Source of the DNA: Minisyncoccota bacterium | GTDB taxonomy: Bacteria; Patescibacteriota; Minisyncoccia; Phycocordibacterales; UBA2100 | DNA: 9,613 bases | NCBI GenBank assembly: GCA_020058565.1 | Contig: JAGVDT010000055.1 | Location: forward strand, 1-9,613 | Direction: 5' to 3' | In this document: positions 5,419-9,613 of the stretch, one piece after another | Layout of the letters: every line of letters begins with the position of its first letter | Numbering within the stretch: the stretch's first letter is position 1 | Made by a program: the position numbers and the translations under genes | The notes under the pieces: generated by a model | The model's database searches: none | What the model was told of the DNA's origin: nothing | What the model saw: only the letters and a program-made list of their open reading frames with translations

Positions 5419-6006
5419 ATGAACTCGTCTCACTCGAGAGGTCGCGTATTGGACACGAGCAATTTTGCGCATCCGGTGCGCAATGTCGGGGCTCTGGGAA
5501 TACAGCCGGGAATGGTTGTCGCGGATTTTGGCAGCGGCTCCGGCGCGTATGTGCTGGCCATCGGTGCTTTGCTAGCGCACGATGGTCGGGTATACGCCGT
5601 CGACGTGCAAAAAGACCTTTTGCGTCGCACCCACAACGAAGCAAAAAAGCGCGGGCTGAATTCCGTGCATATTCTTTGGGGGGATTTGGAGCATCCGCAT
5701 GGATCGAAGCTCGCCGATCAATCCTGCGACCTTGTGCTCATATCGAATCTACTTTTTCAGGTTGAGAACAAGTCGGCGGTCCTGCGTGAAGCCAGGCGCA
5801 TACTGCGTCCGCGCGGCAGGCTCGCCATAGTGGACTGGGAAGATTCTTTTGGCGGGATGGGTCCTATTCCCGAGCAGGTAGTCAGCAAGGACAGCGCTAT
5901 AGAGCTTTGCGAGCATGCGGGGTTTAGGTTTCAGGACGAATTCGCGGCCGGAGCGCATCACTACGGCTTGATCTTGCGCGGAATACGCGACAGCGACCAT
6001 GTCTAA
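5419..6006 (+). CDS. Class I SAM-dependent methyltransferase
   Basis: 195 residues with a Rossmann-type methyltransferase core. Motif I is VVADFGSGSGAYVLAIG (33-49), the acidic residue at the end of strand 2 is in VYAVDVQKDLL (59-68), a GDLE loop lies at 88-91, strand 4 is CDLVLISNLLFQV (103-115), and ARRILRPRGRLAIVDW (125-140) is the helix/strand after it. This resembles UbiE/arsenite-methyltransferase-like (Methyltransf_11/25/31) enzymes, which move a methyl group from SAM to a substrate I cannot infer. I prefer ATG 5419 to the upstream GTG 5401 because the -10 box covers that region. The C-terminus overlaps the next gene by eight bases, so it is translated in the same mRNA as a membrane-anchored binding protein and pilin-like proteins. 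Whether it modifies a surface component is speculation. Confidence 0.85.
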   Translation: MNSSHSRGRVLDTSNFAHPVRNVGALGIQPGMVVADFGSGSGAYVLAIGALLAHDGRVYAVDVQKDLLRRTHNEAKKRGLNSVHILWGDLEHPHGSKLADQSCDLVLISNLLFQVENKSAVLREARRILRPRGRLAIVDWEDSFGGMGPIPEQVVSKDSAIELCEHAGFRFQDEFAAGAHHYGLILRGIRDSDHV

Positions 6007-7363
6007 ACTATCGACGTTCCAAATAATTTTACTCGTCGTGTTTGGCTCATTGGGAGTGGCAGGCGTGTTGATATTTTCGCTCATTACGGCAGGCGGCAGC
6101 GTTTCTTCGCTCGGACCGGTGGTCATCTGGGGTACGCTCGATGACACGCAGATTAGGGCAGTTTTGCGGGAGGCGGTAGATGCAGACCAGCGTTTTTCTG
6201 AAGTTTCTTACGTGAAAAAAGATCCTGCGCTCTATGATGCCGAACTCAAAGACGCGCTGGCCAACGGCAAGGGGCCGGACCTTTTTATCATGCGTCAGGA
6301 TTATGCGCATCGCGACCGGGGCTACACCATACGCATACCGTTTGATCAATTTTCTCAGTCGCAGTTTCGCAGCACCTTTCTCGACGCTGCCGAGCCGTTT
6401 CTTGCGGAAGACGGCGTCGTGGCGGTGCCTATACTCGTAGACCCGCTGGTTTTGTTCTGGAACAAAGATGCGCTGGCCACCGCGGGTATTGCTTCGCCGC
6501 CCCAGTACTGGAACCAAGTGCCGGAAATGGTTCAGCAGCTCGTAAAAATGAGCGATTCGGGAACCGTGGTGCGCGGCGGGATAGCTCTGGGGAGTTTCGA
6601 CAATATTCCTGCAGCCAAAGACATCATCACCGCCATGATACTGCAGGCGGAAGGATCTATTACAGCCTACGACAGATCAGGGAGGCTTCGGCCGTCTCTT
6701 TCTAGCCAGGGCGGCTCGACGGGCGCTGTTACAGCCCTGAACTTTTACACCGAATTCGCCAATCCGGCGCAACCGGATTATTCGTGGTCACGTGCCTTTA
6801 AAGACGCGCGATCTTCTTTTGCGGCAGGAGATGTTGCGATGTACATAGGCCACGCCAGCGACAAGGCGCTTATTGCCGAGCTAAACCCGAACCTTGATTT
6901 TGCGATGGCGGCTTTGCCGCAGATACGTTCGGCCGCGTACGCGCTCAACAACGCGCACGTCTACGGGCTCGCGCTTTCGCGAACATCACAAAACGCGCGG
7001 GGCGCTATCACCGTAGCGTATCTCATGGCGGCAGAAAACATGATCCAGCCGATAGCGCAGTCGCTCGGGATGACCAGTTCTTTGCGGAGGGTGATTTCCG
7101 AAACTGCAGAGACGGGACAGACAAATCCGGCCGTCACCGCGCAACAAAATGCACTGCAGGGTTTGTTGGCGAATGCGCCAAAGACTGACAGCGACCTCGT
7201 GCGATATGAGGCGAGCATTTCTAAATCCTGGGTTGACCCCGACCCTGACAAGACGGACGAAGTCTTTCGCGATATGATTGAAAGCACGGTAAGCGGCGCC
7301 AGAAAAGCCGCAGAGGCAGTTCAGAGGGCAGATAAACAAATAGCCGAAATCCTGAAATTATGA
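5999..7363 (+). CDS. Membrane-anchored extracellular solute-binding-type protein
   Basis: 454 residues. One hydrophobic N-terminal helix (about 6-30) has no lipobox Cys, so it is an uncleaved anchor or an uncertain signal peptide, with the bulk outside. The body resembles family 1 solute-binding proteins of ABC transporters (MalE/UgpB type): GPVVIWGTLDD strand near residue 40, GPDLFIMRQDY near 91-101, DGVVAVPILVDPLVLFWNKDALATAGI (about 138-165) matching the typical 'P...D..vlyYNKdlF..aGi' region, and later SFAAGDVAMYIGHASD and DFAMAALPQIR. No permease or ATPase genes are present here. Instead the stop overlaps the start of a pilin-like gene (ATGA, 7360-7363). It may capture a ligand for, or be a structural part of, the surface apparatus coded downstream; that is inference. 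No SD is visible and translation is probably coupled. Confidence 0.85.
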   Translation: MSKLSTFQIILLVVFGSLGVAGVLIFSLITAGGSVSSLGPVVIWGTLDDTQIRAVLREAVDADQRFSEVSYVKKDPALYDAELKDALANGKGPDLFIMRQDYAHRDRGYTIRIPFDQFSQSQFRSTFLDAAEPFLAEDGVVAVPILVDPLVLFWNKDALATAGIASPPQYWNQVPEMVQQLVKMSDSGTVVRGGIALGSFDNIPAAKDIITAMILQAEGSITAYDRSGRLRPSLSSQGGSTGAVTALNFYTEFANPAQPDYSWSRAFKDARSSFAAGDVAMYIGHASDKALIAELNPNLDFAMAALPQIRSAAYALNNAHVYGLALSRTSQNARGAITVAYLMAAENMIQPIAQSLGMTSSLRRVISETAETGQTNPAVTAQQNALQGLLANAPKTDSDLVRYEASISKSWVDPDPDKTDEVFRDMIESTVSGARKAAEAVQRADKQIAEILKL

Positions 7364-7725
7364 ACACAAAAAGCATCCTGGCGGCGATAGCGTTGGCGCT
7401 AGCCTTGCCTTTCATCGCTAACGCGGCCGAATGTCAAGGTATTTGCAGCCCGCTGAGTGCAGATTTTAGCACCATACCCAGGTTTATTGCGGGGTTTTTG
7501 CAGGTCATGGTGCAGGTGGGCCTGCCGGTGATCGCGCTATTTATGCTGATCGCAGGATTTAAATTTGTCTCGGCTGGAGGAAGTTCGGAAGGCATAAATA
7601 AAGCAAAAGAAAATTTCAAGTGGGTCATTATCGGCTCGATATTTATACTGGGAGCTTGGGTCATCGCCAATTTGATCGGCAATACCGTCGGGTCGGTGAT
7701 CGGTACCGAAATTAACTTCAGCTAA
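7360..7725 (+). CDS. TrbC/VirB2-like pilin family protein, 121 residues
   Basis: A signal peptide (about 1-22, hydrophobic ILAAIALALALPFIANA with likely cleavage after it) is followed by a short mature N-terminus with two cysteines (C25, C29) and two membrane helices, about 43-67 (VMVQVGLPVIALFMLIAGFKF) and about 88-110 (WVIIGSIFILGAWVIANLIG). Between them is a small charged loop, SAGGSSEGINKAKENFK. Signal peptide plus two helices and about 100 mature residues is the architecture of type IV secretion pilins, and in CPR genomes such proteins are annotated as pilin (T4SS pilin, PF18895-like). The start overlaps the previous stop, and the next gene starts two bases after its TAA. No VirB4/VirB11-type ATPase is present in the window, so the apparatus cannot be confirmed. 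Confidence 0.8.
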   Translation: MNTKSILAAIALALALPFIANAAECQGICSPLSADFSTIPRFIAGFLQVMVQVGLPVIALFMLIAGFKFVSAGGSSEGINKAKENFKWVIIGSIFILGAWVIANLIGNTVGSVIGTEINFS

Positions 7726-7727
7726 AC

Positions 7728-8117
7728 ATGTTGCGCATGCGTTCACGCCTCATCATATTTTTCGGCATCGTTTGCATGCTTCCGCTGATTGGCGAGGCGG
7801 CGACTGCGCCCCGGACGTTTCGAGAACTAGCTTCGCTCATCGTGGATTTGCTCGGTGCAGGAGTAGCGACTCTGCTTGCTCTCGCTATCGTGATCTACCT
7901 CTACGGCGTTGCTACCAACATGACCAGGCTTTCGGGCGAGCAAGATCATTCGGCGTGGAAAACTTTTGTTCTGTGGGGGATTTTCATACTTTTTGTGATG
8001 GTTTCCATATGGGGGATACTCAACATGCTTCGCAATACCTTTTTCGAAAACGAAAGCGCCCCGCCGGGCGTATTGGCGCGGGAGATGTCTCGCCAGCAAT
8101 CTTTCTATGTATCCTGA
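7728..8117 (+). CDS. Pilin-like small membrane protein, 129 residues
   Basis: An N-terminal signal peptide (about 1-25, LIIFFGIVCMLPLIGEA) is followed by two helices, about 38-62 (LLGAGVATLLALAIVIYLYGV) and about 78-102 (VLWGIFILFVMVSIWGILNML). The helix 2 motif W-G-x5-V-M-V-S-I-W-G is shared with the proteins at 8676 and 9075, which supports a common origin. The C-terminal 30 residues are polar. ATG 7737 is an alternative start giving three fewer residues. It begins two bases after the previous stop and overlaps the next gene by 11 bases, so it is part of the same transcript. No SD is seen. Confidence 0.75.
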   Translation: MLRMRSRLIIFFGIVCMLPLIGEAATAPRTFRELASLIVDLLGAGVATLLALAIVIYLYGVATNMTRLSGEQDHSAWKTFVLWGIFILFVMVSIWGILNMLRNTFFENESAPPGVLAREMSRQQSFYVS

Positions 8118-8547
8118 AGCGCAGGTTGCCGGCTCGCCTGCGCTGCAGTTGCCGGAGACTACGAGCGCGCAAGCGCAGTACCTGGCGAAGGACGGTGCGC
8201 CGCCGGTGAGCCCGGTTTCTGCCCAGTCGGGCGACTGGACTCTGTCGGCATTTTTTGGGATTTTTAATATCGTCGTCGGGCTCATGATTGTTGCGGCGTT
8301 CGTTTTGTTTTTTGGCGGATTTTCTGCCTGGCTTTCTCGCTTGGGACTCGAAAGCCGACTGGACGGCATAAAAGCGATGTACTACGGGACCACCATCCTT
8401 TTTGTGCTTATCGTGCTTTTGGCCGTCGTAAAATTTGTGCAAACGCACACCGAGTTAGTCTTAGCCCTCCTTGGGGTCGTGGTGGTCGCGCTCGTGGCAT
8501 GGGCTGCCGTCCAGATAAACCGCGCTCCCGCAGAAGAAGATCACTAA
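8107..8547 (+). CDS. Small membrane protein with three helices, 146 residues
   Basis: There is no N-terminal signal peptide. A Pro/Ala/Gln-rich polar stretch (about 1-42) is followed by three hydrophobic segments: about 48-71 (FFGIFNIVVGLMIVAAFVLFFGG), about 92-112 (YYGTTILFVLIVLLAVVKFV) and about 116-137 (LVLALLGVVVVALVAWAAV). The first two, with the loop SRLGLESRLDGIK between them, align in layout with the two-helix pilin-like neighbours; the third is an addition. The start overlaps the previous gene by 11 bases and has no SD, suggesting coupled translation. Its role is unknown, and a membrane partner of the pilin-like proteins is a guess from position. Confidence 0.7.
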   Translation: MYPEAQVAGSPALQLPETTSAQAQYLAKDGAPPVSPVSAQSGDWTLSAFFGIFNIVVGLMIVAAFVLFFGGFSAWLSRLGLESRLDGIKAMYYGTTILFVLIVLLAVVKFVQTHTELVLALLGVVVVALVAWAAVQINRAPAEEDH

Positions 8548-8595
8548 GGCCTTCAAACGCTGCTACCGCAAGGTGTTCGAGCGGTTCGAAGCTCT

Positions 8596-8604
8596 TTATC
8601 CACA
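8596..8604 (+). promoter_or_regulatory. Perfect DnaA-box sequence
   Basis: TTATCCACA matches the consensus DnaA box exactly and lies in the gap between two membrane protein genes, just upstream of a possible -10 (8616-8621). No other box is seen nearby, so it is not evidence of an origin by itself. It could be a DnaA regulatory site or chance. Confidence 0.3.
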
Positions 8605-8615
8605 GAAGCTGATTG

Positions 8616-8621
8616 TATATT
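8616..8621 (+). promoter_or_regulatory. Possible internal promoter before the 116-residue pilin-like gene
   Basis: TATATT with TTG directly before it could serve as a -10 element; no clear -35. The predicted start is close to 8628, leaving a leader of about 48 nt for the gene at 8676. The 128-base gap here is the longest in the cluster, consistent with a new promoter. Confidence 0.35.
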
Positions 8622-8675
8622 CATCGTCATGCGCGTACGATTAAGCGACTTACTACTAGCGAGCACCCCATTTTT

Positions 8676-9026
8676 ATGCGCAGATTTATCGGTCTTTCGT
8701 CACTCTCGGTTTCGGTTCTCTTGTTGCCGTACATGGCTTCAGCGGCCGACCTCATGAGCACGCTCATTCTCATAAATAGATTTCTCAACGGCATTATCGG
8801 CGTCCTGATCACTATTGCGATCATCGTCTTTTTTTGGGGTTTGATTCGCTATCTCGTCGATGTTGGCGAGAAAAAATCCGAAGGTTTGCAGATCATGATG
8901 TACGGTTTGGTGGCCATATTCGTCATGGTTTCCATCTGGGGACTCATTCGGCTTCTTCAAAACACCTTCCAGATCACCGGCCAGAACCAGGCAATAATTC
9001 CGCAGGGTATAGGCATTGCCCCGTAA
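8676..9026 (+). CDS. TrbC/VirB2-like pilin family protein, 116 residues
   Basis: The start is ATG 8676, because from there the N-terminus is a proper signal peptide (MRRFIGLSSLSVSVLLLPYMASA, described here as residues 1-23 with AxA cleavage). A longer frame to 8613 would put a non-signal basic stretch in front. Two helices follow: about 35-58 (LNGIIGVLITIAIIVFFWGLI) and about 72-95 (MMYGLVAIFVMVSIWGLIRLL). The loop between them is charged (DVGEKKSEG), and the motif MxYGxxxxFVMVSIWG is nearly the same as in the protein at 7728 and close to that at 9075. A short polar tail ends at TAA. It is a pilin-like surface or membrane subunit by architecture; no secretion ATPase is present to prove the system. 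Confidence 0.8.
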   Translation: MRRFIGLSSLSVSVLLLPYMASAADLMSTLILINRFLNGIIGVLITIAIIVFFWGLIRYLVDVGEKKSEGLQIMMYGLVAIFVMVSIWGLIRLLQNTFQITGQNQAIIPQGIGIAP

Positions 9027-9027
9027 T

Positions 9028-9051
9028 CGTAGCGGGCCTCTACCCGCTACG
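9028..9051 (+). repeat. Intergenic hairpin between pilin-like genes
   Basis: CGTAGCGGG (9028-9036) and CCCGCTACG (9043-9051) form a perfect 9-bp stem with loop CCTCTA, starting one base after the upstream stop codon. No T-tract follows. It may be a REP-like element or an mRNA-stabilising hairpin; the TAGC...GCTA ends resemble the palindrome at 1886-1912. Confidence 0.6.
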
Positions 9052-9074
9052 GCGCAAGTAATGACAAGCAGCCT

Positions 9075-9386
9075 ATGGACGCTGTCAACAATATCTTAGC
9101 CAGGCTCAAATACGAGGTGCTCTGGCCTGCCATGACTGTCATATTTGCGGCGGGGTTTCTGCTTTTTATTTGGGGTCTTGTGAAGTTTCTTTGGTATATC
9201 GAGGAAGGAGGTTCGGCTGAGGAAGGCAAACAGCACATGATATGGGGCATCGCAGGCATGTTTATCATGGTTTCCTTTTGGTCAATTATTACGCTGCTCG
9301 ATAGCACCTTCGGCCTTGGGCTATCTTCTGGAGCGTCGACCGATCCCGGGCTCAACCAAATACAGGGCATACAATTTACTAACTAG
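9075..9386 (+). CDS. Pilin-like two-helix membrane protein without signal peptide, 103 residues
   Basis: The protein opens with a short amphipathic stretch (MDAVNNILARLKYEV) and has no signal peptide. Its helices are about 16-40 (LWPAMTVIFAAGFLLFIWGLV) and about 55-79 (MIWGIAGMFIMVSFWSIITLL). The connecting loop is WYIEEGGSAEEGKQH. The helix-loop-helix layout and the motif MIWGIxxMFIMVSFW align with the neighbours at 7728 and 8676, which marks it as a diverged copy that has lost or never had the cleavable leader. The tail is Gly/Ser/Gln-rich, and the gene ends with TAG. It is the last gene before a terminator, 48 bases from its upstream neighbour, with no clear SD. Confidence 0.75.
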   Translation: MDAVNNILARLKYEVLWPAMTVIFAAGFLLFIWGLVKFLWYIEEGGSAEEGKQHMIWGIAGMFIMVSFWSIITLLDSTFGLGLSSGASTDPGLNQIQGIQFTN

Positions 9387-9422
9387 CTTTTGGGGGGCGC
9401 TGCTAGTCTGGCTCCACAGTCT

Positions 9423-9447
9423 GCGCGCGGCGCTGATCGCGCTTTTT
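9423..9447 (+). terminator. Terminator after the pilin-like gene cluster
   Basis: GCGCG (9423-9427, or in another register 9425-9429) pairs with CGCGC (9438-9442), and five T follow (9443-9447). The stem is short but fully GC, and its place 36 bases after the last stop codon fits the end of the operon. Confidence 0.55.
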
Positions 9448-9451
9448 GTGG

Positions 9452-9460
9452 TGTTATTCT
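9452..9460 (+). promoter_or_regulatory. Possible extended -10 element, direction uncertain
   Basis: TGT-TATTCT could be an extended -10 on the plus strand, with a start near 9467. The site sits in a short palindrome, TGTTA-TTC-TAACA (9453-9465), so the minus strand reads TGT-TAGAAT, which is closer to consensus. The strong plus-strand terminator downstream favours the plus direction. Confidence 0.35.
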
Positions 9461-9466
9461 AACATT

Positions 9467-9606
9467 TGCGCGAACCTTTTTTGAACGGAACTCCTGATGC
9501 GCCCCGCCACTATTTTTCTGGGGATATGGAGGCGGGGCGACGGACTCGCCCGCGCGGAGGAGGGGTCTGGGGAGGAATCCGCGCGGGCTTCGGCTTTCTT
9601 TTTTTG
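9467..9606 (+). ncRNA. Possible structured small RNA or leader of a gene beyond the window
   Basis: No protein frame is convincing here. The stretch holds CGCCCCGCC (9500-9508) paired with GGCGGGGCG (9531-9539) over 22 nt, then an 11-bp stem (9548-9558 with 9578-9588) ended by a T-rich tract. A promoter-like element precedes it. I looked for signature sequences of SRP RNA, RNase P RNA and tmRNA and found none that fit. It could equally be tandem terminators or a 5' leader with attenuation. The boundaries are estimates. Confidence 0.3.
9548..9606 (+). terminator. Strong Rho-independent terminator at the right edge
   Basis: GCCCGCGCGGA (9548-9558) pairs perfectly with TCCGCGCGGGC (9578-9588), followed by TTCGGC and then CTTTCTTTTTTTG with a seven-T run. 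The 19-nt loop is very G-rich (GG, GGGG, GGGG, GG runs). Confidence 0.8.
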
Positions 9607-9613
9607 AAACGGC

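Noticed and set aside
8519..8644. Coding-like stretch in the +1 frame after the 146-residue gene (reads ...KKITKAFKRCYRKVFERFEALYP...)
   Set aside because: It has no ATG, opens only after a stop at 8516-8518, is about 41 codons long, and overlaps the end of a clear gene. It might be a remnant of a lost gene, but the evidence is too thin to list.
8629..8757. Leaderless-type ORF of 42 codons starting 7 bases after the TATATT at 8616-8621
   Set aside because: It overlaps the start of the pilin-like gene out of frame by 82 bases, which would hinder rather than help its translation, and the peptide is rich in rare-type Arg/Cys/Phe runs typical of a shadow frame.

Overview
The window most likely comes from a Patescibacteria/CPR bacterium, probably of the Parcubacteria group. 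The evidence is the gene set and style: an MBL-fold protein and a small membrane protein lead into gyrA, and a solute-binding-like lipoprotein-size protein leads into a run of tiny two-helix TrbC/VirB2-like pilin-type proteins. Plus-strand genes mostly lack Shine-Dalgarno sites, intergenic gaps are short and several genes overlap. This placement is inference from family knowledge; there is no rRNA or other marker here to fix it. TAG, TGA and TAA all end other genes, so the standard bacterial code is in use.

Layout: (1) 105-1100, minus strand, an unrecognised 331-residue protein with a coiled coil, its own good promoter and SD, and a GC-rich terminator at 38-65. (2) 1209-5042, plus strand: a degenerate MBL-fold protein, a single-pass membrane protein, then gyrA. 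Both small genes are preceded by AGCTNNN heptad repeats and short upstream ORFs. gyrA has a near-leaderless promoter and is interrupted in its C-terminal domain by an in-frame TAG, after which the GyrA reading frame and homology continue to 5008. (3) 5055-5300, minus strand, a small unknown protein convergent with gyrA. (4) 5407-9447, plus strand: a SAM methyltransferase, a membrane-anchored solute-binding-type protein and five small membrane proteins that look like diverged copies of one two-helix pilin-like fold, ending at a terminator. (5) 9450-9613: no protein gene seen. It holds a possible promoter, two strong GC-rich hairpins and a T-tract, so either a small structured RNA or the leader of a gene beyond the edge.

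How it may work together: GyrA with GyrB (not here) would supercoil DNA. The methyltransferase, binding protein and pilin-like genes overlap or nearly touch, so they are probably one transcription unit for a cell-surface apparatus, with a second promoter inside it near 8616. The observations most worth a second look are the amber codon in gyrA, the heptad-repeat/upstream-ORF start regions, the five-paralogue membrane cassette and the hairpin region at the right end.
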